This document shows, piece after piece, positions 27,552 through 36,136 of a DNA stretch of 64,000 nucleotides. Numbering within the stretch: the first letter of the stretch is position 1; each line of letters opens with the position of its first letter. The notes under the pieces were generated by a model. The model saw only the letters and a program-made list of their open reading frames with translations. It was not told where the DNA came from and did no database searches. A program made the translations under genes and the position numbers. The DNA is from Ramlibacter aurantiacus (GTDB taxonomy: Bacteria; Pseudomonadota; Gammaproteobacteria; Burkholderiales; Burkholderiaceae_C): assembly GCF_016722895.1 (NCBI RefSeq), contig NZ_JAEQNA010000002.1, positions 148,704 through 212,703 of the forward strand. Reading direction: 5' to 3'.

Positions 27552-28082
27552 ATGAACCTCTCGACCCTCTTGGCGGCGGCCCTCGCCGCGCTCGTCCTGG
27601 GCGCCTGTTCCAGCGTCGAACTCGGCCCGTCCCAGGCCACGGCACTGGCCACCTTGCGACCCACCGCCGGCAACCAGGTGAGCGGCGTGACCCGCTTCAC
27701 GCAGACGGCGGGGGGCTTGCGCCTGTCGGGCGAAGTGCGCGGCCTGGCCCCCGACAGCGAGCATGGCTTCCATGTGCATGAGCGAGGTGATTGTTCCGCC
27801 CCCGACGCCATGAGCGCCGGCGGGCACTTCAACCCGGGCGGGGCACCACACGGCGGACCCACCACCCCTGCCCGACACGCCGGCGACCTGCCCAACCTGC
27901 GCGCCGACGCCCAGGGCGTGGCGCGCATCGACACGCTGTTGCCGGGGCTGACGGTGACGGCGGGCCCCGCCAGCGTGGTGGGGCGGGCGCTCGTCGTGCA
28001 CCGCAACCCCGACGACTATCGCAGCCAGCCTTCCGGCGACTCGGGCGCACGGGTGGCCTGCGCCGTGATCAGCCGCAGCTGA
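27552..28082 (+). CDS. sodC: Cu-Zn superoxide dismutase, predicted lipoprotein
   Basis: This 176-residue periplasmic enzyme dismutes superoxide. A lipobox LGAC (Cys19) after a short hydrophobic signal predicts lipid anchoring. The copper ligands are in GFHVHERGDC, the zinc-loop His residues are in AGGHFNPGGAPHG and ARHAGDLPNL, and the last copper ligand is in ALVVHRNPDDY. The disulfide Cys residues are in GDCSAPD and VACAVI, and the catalytic-loop Arg is in GARVAC. AAGGAG 7 nt upstream of the ATG is a strong ribosome binding site. Confidence 0.95.
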   Translation: MNLSTLLAAALAALVLGACSSVELGPSQATALATLRPTAGNQVSGVTRFTQTAGGLRLSGEVRGLAPDSEHGFHVHERGDCSAPDAMSAGGHFNPGGAPHGGPTTPARHAGDLPNLRADAQGVARIDTLLPGLTVTAGPASVVGRALVVHRNPDDYRSQPSGDSGARVACAVISRS

Positions 28083-28217
28083 CCCGATTCCACCCGCACT
28101 GAAGAGCATCTTGCGCCGGCCGTGGCTGGCTTGTGCCTGGCGCGGTGTTCCCCTACGCTGGGGGCCCGCGCAGCCTTTCGCAACCGCGGTGTGCCGCGGG
28201 GCACGAGGAGACAAGCC

Positions 28218-30266
28218 ATGCCAAGCCTATCCAAGCCCGGCACTGCCGCGGTCCGCACCCTGGCCCTGGTCGGACCCGCCGCTGCCGGGAAGACCAGCCT
28301 CGTGGAGGGCCTGCTCCACGCCACCGGCGCGATCGGCGCCGTGGGCAGCATCGAGAAGGGCACCACGGTCAGTGACTCCGACCCGCTCGAGCGGCGCATG
28401 CAGCACTCGCTCAATACCTCGGTCCTGCATCTCACCCACGGCGACACCCGCATCCACCTGATCGACACACCCGGCGCGCCCGACCTGCTCGGGCAGGCCT
28501 TGCCGGCCCTGGAGGCGGTGGAGACCGCGGCCGTCGTCATCAGCGCCACGACCGGCATCGAGCCCATGGCGGTGCGCATGATGGAGTACGCCGCCAGCCG
28601 GCGGCTCGATCGGCTGGTGATCGTCAACAAGATCGATGCCGGCGCCGACCTGCCTTCGCTGCTGGCAGACATCCAGTCGGCATTCGGCCGCGAGTGCCTG
28701 CCGGTCAACCTGCCCGCCGACGGCGGCAAGCGGGTGGTCGACTGCTTCTTCAGCCGCGAGGGCGGCGCCGACTTCTCTTCGGTCGAGGACGCGCACCGGG
28801 CGTTGGTCGAGCAGGTGGTCGAGGTCGACCCGGAGTTCGTCGAGCGCTACCTGAACGACGGCGACGTCGACGCCAGCGAGCTGCACGCGCCACTGGAGCA
28901 GGCGCTGCGCGAAGGACACCTGATTCCCGTGTGCTTCGTCTCGGCGCGCACGGGAGCGGGCATCCCGCAGCTGCTCGATGTGATCGACAAGCTGCTGCCG
29001 AATCCCACCGAGGGCAACCCGCCGCAGTTCCTCGAAGGCGAAGGCGAGGCCGCCCGTCCGATCGAGGCCAAGCCCGATCCATCGCGCCATGTGCTGGCGC
29101 ACGTGTTCAAGGTGACCGTGGATCCGTACGTGGGCAAGATGGGCATCTTTCGCATCCACCAGGGCACGATCGGCAAGGACAGCGAGCTCTACGTCGGCGA
29201 CGGCCGCAAGCCCTTCAAGGTCGGCCACCTTTTCATGCTCCAGGGCAAGGACCACGTGGAGGTGGCGAGCGCCGGGCCAGGCGACATCTGCGCGGTGGCC
29301 AAGGTCGAGGAGTTGCACCACGACGCGGTGCTGCACGATGCCGCCGAGGACAACCACATCCACCTCAAGCCACTGGCCTTTCCCGTGCCGGTGCACGGGC
29401 TGGCCATCTCGCCCAAGCGACGAGGCGACGAGCAGCGCATGTGGGACATCCTGGGCAAGCTGATCGATGAGGACCCGTGCCTGAAGGTCGAGCGCGATGC
29501 GTCCACCCACGAGACCATCGTCTACGGACTTGGTGAGCTGCACCTGCGCATGCTGCTGGAGCGGCTGCGCGAGGTCTACAAGCTGGAGGTCGACACCAAG
29601 CCGCCGCGCGTGGCCTACCGGGAGACCGTCACCGCCGCGGCCGAGGGCCACCACCGCCACAAGAAGCAGACCGGCGGTGCGGGCCAGTTCGGCGAGGTGT
29701 TCCTGCGCGTCGAACCGCTGGCGCGCGGGGCCGGTTTCGAGTTCGTCGACCAGGTGAAGGGTGGCGTGATCCCCACCCAGTTCATGCCTGCGGTCGAAAA
29801 GGGCGTACGCCAGGCCATGGACACTGGCGTGATCGCGGGCTACCCGGTGGATGACGTGCGTGTCGTGGTGTACGACGGCAAGCACCACAGCGTCGACAGC
29901 AAGGAGATCGCCTTCGTCACCGCGGCCCGCAAGGCCTTCATGGCGGCGGTGCGCGAGGCACGGCCGGTGGTGCTCGAACCCGTGGTCGACGTGGAGATCA
30001 CCGCACCAGAGACCGCCATGGGCGACATCACCGGCGACCTGTCCGCCCGCCGCGGCCAGGTCAGCGGCACCAGCCACGTGGCTGCGGGCCAGGTGGTGGT
30101 GCGCGGGCAGGCTGCCTTGTCCGAGCTGATCGGCTATCAGTCACGGCTGAACGCCATGACGGCGGGGCAGGGTCGCTATACGCTGGCGCTGTCTCACTAC
30201 GACCCGGTGCCGCCCCACGTGCAGCAGCAGCTGGTGTCGCAGCACCAGGTGCGCGACGAGGACTGA
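28218..30266 (+). CDS. Elongation factor G paralogue (EF-G-like GTPase)
   Basis: This 682-residue EF-G-type protein has the GTPase motifs G1 GPAAAGKTS, G3 DTPGAPDL and G4 VNKIDAG. EF-G domains II–V follow, including the domain IV tip YDGKHHSVDSKEIAF and domain V ending near the C-terminus. Switch I lacks the RGITI motif of canonical EF-G (it reads SDPLERRMQHSLNTS), which marks a divergent class often annotated as EF-G-like. The canonical fusA would be in the str operon elsewhere. The start is ATG 28218 with GAGGAG upstream. Whether it acts in translocation, recycling or stress is unknown. Confidence 0.88.
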   Translation: MPSLSKPGTAAVRTLALVGPAAAGKTSLVEGLLHATGAIGAVGSIEKGTTVSDSDPLERRMQHSLNTSVLHLTHGDTRIHLIDTPGAPDLLGQALPALEAVETAAVVISATTGIEPMAVRMMEYAASRRLDRLVIVNKIDAGADLPSLLADIQSAFGRECLPVNLPADGGKRVVDCFFSREGGADFSSVEDAHRALVEQVVEVDPEFVERYLNDGDVDASELHAPLEQALREGHLIPVCFVSARTGAGIPQLLDVIDKLLPNPTEGNPPQFLEGEGEAARPIEAKPDPSRHVLAHVFKVTVDPYVGKMGIFRIHQGTIGKDSELYVGDGRKPFKVGHLFMLQGKDHVEVASAGPGDICAVAKVEELHHDAVLHDAAEDNHIHLKPLAFPVPVHGLAISPKRRGDEQRMWDILGKLIDEDPCLKVERDASTHETIVYGLGELHLRMLLERLREVYKLEVDTKPPRVAYRETVTAAAEGHHRHKKQTGGAGQFGEVFLRVEPLARGAGFEFVDQVKGGVIPTQFMPAVEKGVRQAMDTGVIAGYPVDDVRVVVYDGKHHSVDSKEIAFVTAARKAFMAAVREARPVVLEPVVDVEITAPETAMGDITGDLSARRGQVSGTSHVAAGQVVVRGQAALSELIGYQSRLNAMTAGQGRYTLALSHYDPVPPHVQQQLVSQHQVRDED

Positions 30267-30414
30267 CCGCCGGCCCCGGCTGACCCGCCGGGCGTGCGGT
30301 CGAAGCCGGCTTGCCTTCGGGCAAATCCGGGTATGGACGCGCACGGGCGTTCATACACTCGCTGGGTTTCACTCCACCTATCGTTCCTCGAAACGGAACG
30401 AATGCGAGGCCCGA

Positions 30415-31290
30415 TTGCTGTCCTATGCCGAAGCCGACCCCGACCACCAGGGGCCCATGCCATTCCCCGCGGCGGAGCGCTATGCATGCACCGTCATGGA
30501 CTGGTCTCGCCAGGTCCCCCTGGACGGGTTGCACGTGCAACGGGACGTGAGCTACGGGCCCCACCGACTTCAGCGCTACGACGTCATCGCTCCCGCGCAG
30601 GTCCGCGATGCGCCGGTGGTCGTGGTCTGGCATGGGGGAGGCTGGACCAACGGCTACCGCCAGTACAACCATTTCATGGCGCCCATCCTCACGCGAATGG
30701 GTTGCGTGATGATTTCGCCTTCGTACCGGCTGGTCGACCAGGCGCGCCTTCCCGCCGCCTTCACGGACAGCATGGACCTGCTGGCCCACCTGGCGTCCCA
30801 TGTCCACGCCTACGGCGGTGACGCGCAGGCGATGTTCCTCAGCGGGCATTCCGCCGGCGGCCACCTGGCGGCGCTCGCCACGCTGCGCGGGCCCGATTCC
30901 CGGCGCGGCGAGACGCCGCAGGGGCGCATCCGGGCTTGCCTGCCGATCAGCGGCATCATGGATTTGCAGCACCCGGCCCCACCAGCCGGGAGCCTGGAGG
31001 AGCGGGTTTACACCCGCGTGCTGGAGCGCCCTGAACTCGATGCCGTGCTCAGTCCCATCTGCTGGGCGGCCGGCAACCGGGTGCCGTTCTCGCTGTGGGT
31101 GGGCGAGCACGACAGCGAGCGGGTCCGTCGTTCCAACACCCGGCTGCACGAGCTGCTTGCGCTGCAGCCGGGCGGCAGCGAGCTGCACGTGATGCCGGGG
31201 CGGGACCACTTCGAAACCCACCTGTCCCTGCGCGACCCGCAACACCCCTGGTACACGCGGCTGGCCCGCTGCATCGGCGAATACCGGTGA
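30415..31290 (+). CDS. Alpha/beta hydrolase, esterase/lipase (kynurenine formamidase-like)
   Basis: This 291-residue serine hydrolase has the oxyanion motif HGGGWTNG (73–80), the nucleophile elbow GHSAGG (Ser146), a likely Asp in WVGEHDSERV and the catalytic His in GRDHFETH. The HGGGW motif groups it with small-substrate esterases and arylformamidases. The start is uncertain: TTG 30415 has GAGG 6 nt upstream; the first ATG in frame is 30457. It precedes a TctC-type gene by 64 bp, so the two could share a catabolic pathway, but nothing fixes the substrate. Confidence 0.8.
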   Translation: MLSYAEADPDHQGPMPFPAAERYACTVMDWSRQVPLDGLHVQRDVSYGPHRLQRYDVIAPAQVRDAPVVVVWHGGGWTNGYRQYNHFMAPILTRMGCVMISPSYRLVDQARLPAAFTDSMDLLAHLASHVHAYGGDAQAMFLSGHSAGGHLAALATLRGPDSRRGETPQGRIRACLPISGIMDLQHPAPPAGSLEERVYTRVLERPELDAVLSPICWAAGNRVPFSLWVGEHDSERVRRSNTRLHELLALQPGGSELHVMPGRDHFETHLSLRDPQHPWYTRLARCIGEYR

Positions 31291-31354
31291 GTGCGGTGAT
31301 CGATCCATTGCCCTGATTTCCAGAGCGTTTTCCCTTCCCACAACAGGAGCTGTC

Positions 31355-32344
31355 ATGCCCATCGCCCGCCGCCGTGCCCTTGCCACCCTCGCTGGCCTCA
31401 CCGCCAGTGCCGCCTTCGGGCCGGCTTTCGCGCAGGCTGCCTACCCGAGCAAGCCCATCACCATCGTCGTGTCGTACCCCCCGGGTGGCGACACCGATGC
31501 CCTGGGCCGGCTCTACGCCGAGAAGCTCTCGCAACGCTTCAACCAGACCGTCGTCGTCGAGAACCGCCCGGGCGCGAGCGGCACCATCGGCAACGCCCAC
31601 GTCGCCAAGGCACCCGCCGATGGCTACACGCTGCTGTTCACTCCCAACACCATCTCCATCGCCACCCTCGTGGTGAAGTCCGGGCCCAGCGGCCCGGCCT
31701 ACGACGTGCTCAACGACTTCACGCCCATCATCCAGGCCGGCAGCCAGTCGCTGTTCCTGGTGGTGAACACGTCCACCGGCGTGAAGAACGTCAAGGAGCT
31801 GGTGGAAGCGGCCAAGTCGGGCAAGATCCGCAGCTACGCCAGCCCGGGCAGCGGCTCGCCCATGCACATCCTGGGCGAGACCTTCAACAAGGCCGCGGGC
31901 ATCAAGCTCCAGCAGGTGCCCTACCGCGGCAGCGGCCCGGCCATCGTCGACCTGGTCGGTGGCCACATCCCCTTCATGTACACCACGCTCGGCCCGGTGG
32001 CGCAGCACATCCAGTCGGGCAAGCTGGCCGCCATCGGCGTCGCCGACCCCAAGCGCTCACCGCTCATGCCCAACGTGCCCACGTTGGCCGAAGCAGGCTA
32101 CCCCGACGTGATCGTCGGCGCCTGGCAGGGCCTCATGGGTCCCAAGGGCCTGCCGCAGAACGTGGTGCGCACGCTCAACACCGCCATGAACGACATCATC
32201 AAGATGCCCGACGTGGTGACGCGCATGACGGCCCTGGCGCTGGTGCCGGTGGGGGGTGAGCCGGCTGCGCTGGGCCGCATCAATGCGGACGACCATCAAC
32301 GCTACGCCAAGCTGATCAAGGAATTCAACATCAGCGCCGAATAA
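31355..32344 (+). CDS. Bug-family (TctC) tripartite tricarboxylate transporter binding protein
   Basis: This 329-residue periplasmic solute-binding protein has a twin-arginine-like signal (MPIARRRALATLAGL, cleaved near AFAQA). The mature start YPSKPITIVVSYPPGGDTD carries the conserved ligand-binding loop. VENRPGASGTIG, GYTLLF and YRGSGPAIVDLVGGHI are family hallmarks. No TctA/TctB membrane genes are nearby, which is the rule for the large Bug family of Burkholderiales. The ligand is probably a carboxylate. AGGAG precedes the ATG, and an intrinsic terminator follows the stop. Confidence 0.93.
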   Translation: MPIARRRALATLAGLTASAAFGPAFAQAAYPSKPITIVVSYPPGGDTDALGRLYAEKLSQRFNQTVVVENRPGASGTIGNAHVAKAPADGYTLLFTPNTISIATLVVKSGPSGPAYDVLNDFTPIIQAGSQSLFLVVNTSTGVKNVKELVEAAKSGKIRSYASPGSGSPMHILGETFNKAAGIKLQQVPYRGSGPAIVDLVGGHIPFMYTTLGPVAQHIQSGKLAAIGVADPKRSPLMPNVPTLAEAGYPDVIVGAWQGLMGPKGLPQNVVRTLNTAMNDIIKMPDVVTRMTALALVPVGGEPAALGRINADDHQRYAKLIKEFNISAE

Positions 32345-32364
32345 GCGGCTCCACGATCGACCCG

Positions 32365-32391
32365 GGCCGGCCCTGCATGGCCGGCCTTTTT
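32365..32391 (+). terminator. Intrinsic terminator after the TctC gene
   Basis: GGCCGGCC (32365–32372) pairs with GGCCGGCC (32379–32386) around a 6-nt loop, followed by TTTTT. Confidence 0.92.
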
Positions 32392-32505
32392 CATGGCCCG
32401 ACGGGTCGGCCTTCGGTACCAGCCCGCGACAACTTTTACCGCTGCTCAACCAGCTGGGCGCGTTTCTAATCGGGTCATCCGTTCTCTCCTGAAAGGTACA
32501 TCCGC

Positions 32506-32973
32506 ATGCCCATTGAAGATATCGGCCCCAAGCCCCAGTCCTTCGACCTCGAGCAAGAAACGGTTGACAACCGCAACTACCGCACCGTGGCGTGGAGTGG
32601 TCGTTACCTGCAACTCACCTTGATGTCGATCCCGCCGGGGGGCGACGTCGGGCTGGAGATGCATGCCGACACCGACCAGTTCTTGCGCCTGGATGGTGGC
32701 CGCGGCCGCGTCCAGATGGGGCCATCCAGGGACAAGCTCAGCTTCGACCAGGAGGTCTCGGACGGCTGGTGCGTCATGGTGCCGGCGGGCACCTGGCACA
32801 ACGTCACGAACACCGGCGACGAACCCATGCAGCTGTACGCGATCTACGCTCCGGCCCACCACAAGCCCGGCAAGGTGCATCGCACGGCGGAAGAAGGGGA
32901 GTCGGATACCGACGACGAACCGGCCGACTGGTCGGTGCAGCCGGTGCCGCTGAAGCCGGACCAGCACGGCTGA
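32506..32973 (+). CDS. Cupin domain protein
   Basis: This 155-residue single-domain cupin has motif 1 in GLEMHADTDQFLRLDGGRGRV (GX5HXH-like with His, Asp and Gln in place of some ligands). Motif 2 is in VPAGTWHNVTNTG, with the conserved His. The metal set is therefore partly changed (HxDxxQ instead of HxHxxxxE). The C-terminal tail is acidic (EEGESDTDDEPADW). Function is not assignable; it resembles small mannose-6-phosphate-isomerase-like cupins. It is a single-gene unit with GAAAGG upstream. Confidence 0.82.
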   Translation: MPIEDIGPKPQSFDLEQETVDNRNYRTVAWSGRYLQLTLMSIPPGGDVGLEMHADTDQFLRLDGGRGRVQMGPSRDKLSFDQEVSDGWCVMVPAGTWHNVTNTGDEPMQLYAIYAPAHHKPGKVHRTAEEGESDTDDEPADWSVQPVPLKPDQHG

Positions 32974-33002
32974 CGCGCTGCGGGCCCGAGAAGAAAAGAA
33001 GT

Positions 33003-33099
33003 TGACGAGCCTTACCCCCGGCACTGGCTCCACAGTTAGGGCTGCTTGGTTCCCCACCTGACCCGTTTGGCCGCTTCACCATGCGGGGAGGCCCGTCAG
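33003..33099 (-). ncRNA. ffs: 4.5S signal recognition particle RNA
   Basis: On the minus strand the SRP RNA domain IV core is clear: GGTCAGG, TGGGGAACCA with the GGAA tetraloop, and AGCAGCC, matching the Ffh-binding symmetric/asymmetric loop consensus. The termini pair perfectly (GACGGGCC at the 5' end with GGCTCGTC at the 3' end), giving about 97 nt. A TACAAT -10 lies at 33105–33110, placing the 5' end near 33098, and a T-rich stretch (TTCTTTTCTTCTC) follows the 3' end. It is divergent from dnaX. The RNA scaffolds Ffh for co-translational targeting. Confidence 0.93.
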
Positions 33100-33104
33100 G
33101 CGCG

Positions 33105-33110
33105 ATTGTA
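33105..33110 (-). promoter_or_regulatory. -10 TACAAT of ffs
   Basis: TACAAT on the minus strand lies 6–7 nt before the predicted 5' end of the 4.5S RNA. Confidence 0.6.
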
Positions 33111-33147
33111 GGCGAGGCCGTGAGGCCTTCGGACTGAAAGGCTCCAA

Positions 33148-33171
33148 GGGCGCGACCTTAGAATCGCGCCC
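33148..33171 (+). promoter_or_regulatory. dnaX start-proximal hairpin and -10-like TAGAAT
   Basis: GGGCGCGA (33148–33155) and TCGCGCCC (33164–33171) form an 8-bp stem that ends one base before the dnaX ATG. TAGAAT (33159–33164) is 8 nt from the ATG, so transcription may begin at the start codon. No Shine-Dalgarno sequence is present. In DNA the palindrome may be a regulator site. Confidence 0.45.
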
Positions 33172-33172
33172 C

Positions 33173-35029
33173 ATGTCCTACCTCGTGCTCGCCCGCAAGT
33201 ACCGTCCCAAGACGTTCAGCGAAATGGTGGGCCAGGAGCATGTGGTGCAGGCGCTTTCCAATGCGTTGACGCAGCAGCGGTTGCACCATGCGTACCTTTT
33301 CACCGGCACCCGCGGCGTGGGCAAGACCACCGTATCGCGGATCCTGGCCAAGTCGCTGAACTGCCAGGGGCCGGACGGGCAGGGCGGCATCACCGCGCAG
33401 CCCTGCGGCGTGTGCCAGGCCTGCACCGACATCGATGCCGGCCGCTTCGTCGATTACACCGAGCTCGACGCCGCCTCCAACCGTGGGGTGGACGAAGTGC
33501 AGTCACTGCTGGAGCAGGCCGTTTACAAGCCGGTGCAGGGCCGCTTCAAGGTCTTCATGATCGACGAGGTGCACATGCTCACCGGGCATGCGTTCAACGC
33601 CATGCTCAAGACGCTCGAAGAGCCGCCCGAGTACCTCAAGTTCGTGCTCGCCACCACCGACCCCCAGAAGGTGCCGGTGACCGTGCTGTCACGCTGCCTG
33701 CAGTTCAACCTGCGGCCCATGGCGCCCGAGACGGTGCAGGAGCATCTTGTTCGGGTGCTGGAGGTCGAGGGCGTGCCGGCCGATGCCGGCGCCCTGCGGC
33801 TGCTGGGTCGCGCCGCCCGTGGGTCGATGCGCGATGCGCTGTCGCTGACCGACCAGGCCATTGCCTTCGGCAGCGGCCGCGTCGAGGAAGCCGCGGTGCG
33901 CCAGATGCTCGGGAGCGTGGACCGCAGCCATGTGTTTCGGCTGATCGAGGCGCTGGCTCAGGGCGATGGCCGCAGCGTGGTCGAGACCTGCGAGCAGCTC
34001 CGGCTGCACGGTCTGTCCGCCGGTTCCACGCTGGAGGAGATGACCGCGGTGCTGCAGCGGATGGCGGTGCGGCAGGCGGTGCCTGCCGCCGGCGACGACT
34101 CCGATCCCGAAGCGCGTGAGATCGGGCGGCTGGCGCAATCGCTGCCGGCCGACGAGACCCAGCTGCTGTATGGCATGTGCCTGCACGGTCGTGCCGAGCT
34201 CGGGCTGGCGCCCGATGAGTACGCGGCGCTGACCATGGTGTTGCTGCGGCTGCTCGCCTTCAAGCCGGGAATCGCCGCAACGCCACCGGCACCGGCTGAA
34301 AAAAAAACTTCGCATGAACCCTTGAGGCCGGCACCGGGGGCGCCAGTCGTCCAGCGGGTGGCCGAGCCGGCGCCGCAGCCGGGCAGCCAGCCCGCGCCGC
34401 CATCCTCCCGGCCGGCGCAGGCGCCGCCCGCACCACAGCCCCTTGCCCGCGCCGTGCCGGCGGTGGATGCGCCCGCCGGCCAGGTGCTGCCTGTCGTCGA
34501 GTCGCAAGCGCAGACGGTGCGCACGGGCAAGCCGCCGTCGGATGGCCGCCCCGCCTCGCCGGTCTTGACGGTTCCGGTTCGCGTGCAGTCCGAGCCGGCG
34601 CGCGAACTCGCGCTGGGCCAGCGCAGCGCCACCGACTACACCCCCACCGAGGACGGCGACTTCTGGTACGCCACCGTGCAGCAGTTGGTCGCCGCCGAGG
34701 CCGTCACGGCCCTGGTGCGCGAACTCGCGCTGCAGTCGCAGTTGGTCGCCCGTGACACCGATCACTGGCTGCTGCGCATCGAGCGCGAATCGCTGAACCA
34801 GTCGAGCACCCGCGAGCGCCTTCAGGCGGCCTTGCAGGCGGCCGGCTTCGGGGTCACGCTGGGCGTGGAAATCGGGGTCGTCACGGACAGCCCGGCACGG
34901 CGCAATGCGCGTGCCGCCGCCGAGCGCCAGCGCGCCGCCGAAGAACTGATCCAGGCCGACCCCTTCGTGCAGCAGATGATGCGGGACTTTGGGGCCAAAA
35001 TCGTTCCTGGCAGCATCAAACCGGTCTAG
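33173..35029 (+). CDS. dnaX: DNA polymerase III subunits tau/gamma
   Basis: This 618-residue clamp-loader ATPase begins MSYLVLARKYRPKTFSEMVG. It shows Walker A GTRGVGKTT, a four-Cys zinc module (CQGPDG..CGVCQAC), the DEVH box FMIDEVHML and the sensor-1 region VLATTDPQKVP. A Pro-rich linker (about 365–470) joins the tau-specific C-terminal domain. At 34299–34307 there is a run of nine A (codons GAA AAA AAA ACT). A -1 shift there meets TGA at 34315–34317 and would give a gamma-like product of about 381 residues. The usual neighbours ybaB and recR follow. Confidence 0.98.
   Translation: MSYLVLARKYRPKTFSEMVGQEHVVQALSNALTQQRLHHAYLFTGTRGVGKTTVSRILAKSLNCQGPDGQGGITAQPCGVCQACTDIDAGRFVDYTELDAASNRGVDEVQSLLEQAVYKPVQGRFKVFMIDEVHMLTGHAFNAMLKTLEEPPEYLKFVLATTDPQKVPVTVLSRCLQFNLRPMAPETVQEHLVRVLEVEGVPADAGALRLLGRAARGSMRDALSLTDQAIAFGSGRVEEAAVRQMLGSVDRSHVFRLIEALAQGDGRSVVETCEQLRLHGLSAGSTLEEMTAVLQRMAVRQAVPAAGDDSDPEAREIGRLAQSLPADETQLLYGMCLHGRAELGLAPDEYAALTMVLLRLLAFKPGIAATPPAPAEKKTSHEPLRPAPGAPVVQRVAEPAPQPGSQPAPPSSRPAQAPPAPQPLARAVPAVDAPAGQVLPVVESQAQTVRTGKPPSDGRPASPVLTVPVRVQSEPARELALGQRSATDYTPTEDGDFWYATVQQLVAAEAVTALVRELALQSQLVARDTDHWLLRIERESLNQSSTRERLQAALQAAGFGVTLGVEIGVVTDSPARRNARAAAERQRAAEELIQADPFVQQMMRDFGAKIVPGSIKPV
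34299..34317 (+). other. A9 slippery run with -1 frame stop in dnaX
   Basis: G-A9-C lies at the junction of the ATPase body and the Pro-rich tau linker. The -1 frame stops at TGA (34315–34317), and the +1 frame also stops within a few codons (TGA in CCCTTGAGG). This is the place where a short gamma subunit would be produced, by ribosomal frameshift or RNA-polymerase slippage. Confidence 0.65.
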
Positions 35030-35035
35030 AGGTCC

Positions 35036-35140
35036 TCCCGAAGCGGCCTGTCGGCCGCCTCCCCGAGGGCGCAACCGGCGGCCCGGCGAAGCCGGCTCCG
35101 CGGTGGCCCTGAAACGGTCTACCGCTGCGCGGTGGCCTGG
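35036..35140 (+). repeat. Dispersed intergenic repeat, copy 2 (after dnaX)
   Basis: The blocks are CCGAAGCGG, GGCCGCCTCCCCGAGGGCGC, GCGGCCCGGCGAAGCCGG, CCGCGGTGGCCCTGAAACGG and CTACCGCTGCGCGGTGGCCT. The order is the same as in the copy at 60493. It starts 6 bp behind the dnaX stop, on the coding strand. Confidence 0.88.
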
Positions 35141-35199
35141 GACGGCGTTCGGTGTGCGACACAGCGTTTTTCGATCAACCGACTTAAAGAGGAATTTTC

Positions 35200-35532
35200 A
35201 TGTTCAACAAGGGACAGCTCGCCGGGCTCATGAAGCAGGCGCAGGCCATGCAGGACAACCTGAAGAAGGCCCAGGAGGAACTGGCCACCATCGAGGTCAC
35301 CGGCGAGTCCGGCGCGGGCCTGGTGAAGGTGACCATGACTTGCAAGCACGACGTCAAGCGCGTCGAGATCGACCCCAGCCTGCTGGCCGACGAGAAGGAC
35401 ATGCTGGAGGACCTGGTCGCCGCGGCCTTCAATGCCGCCGTGCGCAAGGCCGAGGAGACCTCGCAGGAGAAGATGGGCAAGCTCACCGCAGGCATGCCGG
35501 GCCTGCCCGGCGGCATGAAGCTGCCCTTCTGA
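35200..35532 (+). CDS. ybaB: YbaB/EbfC nucleoid-associated protein
   Basis: This 110-residue dimeric DNA-binding protein has the family pattern [18 protein letters not shown], then [20 protein letters not shown] and the basic strand [13 protein letters not shown]. It lies between dnaX and recR, the near-universal order. A ribosome binding site GAGG is 9 nt upstream. The gap to recR is 16 bp, so the two are one unit; the dispersed repeat separates it from dnaX. Confidence 0.97.
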   Translation: MFNKGQLAGLMKQAQAMQDNLKKAQEELATIEVTGESGAGLVKVTMTCKHDVKRVEIDPSLLADEKDMLEDLVAAAFNAAVRKAEETSQEKMGKLTAGMPGLPGGMKLPF

Positions 35533-35548
35533 GGGGCGGCCTGCGCGC

Positions 35549-36136
35549 GTGTCCAGCAACAGCCTGCCCGCCCTGATCGACGCCCTGCGTCGCCTGCCCG
35601 GCGTCGGCCAGAAGAGCGCCTCGCGCATGGCCTACCACCTGCTGCAGCACGACCGCGAAGGCGCGCAGCTGCTGGCCCAGGCGCTGCAGCAGGCGGCCAG
35701 CCGCATGCGCCACTGCAGCCAGTGCCACACCTTCACCGAAGACGAGGTGTGCGATACCTGCCGCAATCCGCAGCGTGATGCCAGCAAGCTCTGCGTGGTC
35801 GAAACGCCGGCCGACCAGGCTGCACTGGAGCGCACGGGTGCGTTTCGCGGCCTGTACTTCGTCCTCATGGGCAAGCTCAGCCCGCTCGATGGCATCGGCC
35901 CCAAGGACATCGGCCTGTCCCGCCTGTTCGAGCGCGCGACCGACGGGCGTGTGCAGGAAGTCATCGTCGCGACCAATTTCACGGCCGAGGGCGAGGCGAC
36001 CGCGCACGTGATCGGCGAGGCACTGAAGGCCCGGGGACTGAAGGTGACGCGCCTCGCGCGCGGCGTGCCCGCCGGCAGCGAACTCGAGTACGTCGACCTG
36101 GGCACCATCGCCCACGCATTGGTCGATCGCCGTTGA
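35549..36136 (+). CDS. recR: Recombination mediator RecR
   Basis: This 195-residue protein acts with RecO/RecF to load RecA at gaps. An N-terminal helix-hairpin-helix ([20 protein letters not shown]) precedes the four-Cys zinc finger (Cys56, 59, 68, 71). The Toprim domain ([16 protein letters not shown]..) and the Walker-B-like C-terminal segment ([16 protein letters not shown]) follow. It starts with GTG at 35549, 16 bp behind ybaB, preceded by GAGGGG 10 nt upstream. Confidence 0.97.
   Translation: MSSNSLPALIDALRRLPGVGQKSASRMAYHLLQHDREGAQLLAQALQQAASRMRHCSQCHTFTEDEVCDTCRNPQRDASKLCVVETPADQAALERTGAFRGLYFVLMGKLSPLDGIGPKDIGLSRLFERATDGRVQEVIVATNFTAEGEATAHVIGEALKARGLKVTRLARGVPAGSELEYVDLGTIAHALVDRR

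Noticed and set aside
30294..30821. Alternative plus-strand start region for the alpha/beta hydrolase
   Set aside because: A different frame without hydrolase motifs; the HGGGW and GHSAGG motifs are in the frame starting at 30415.
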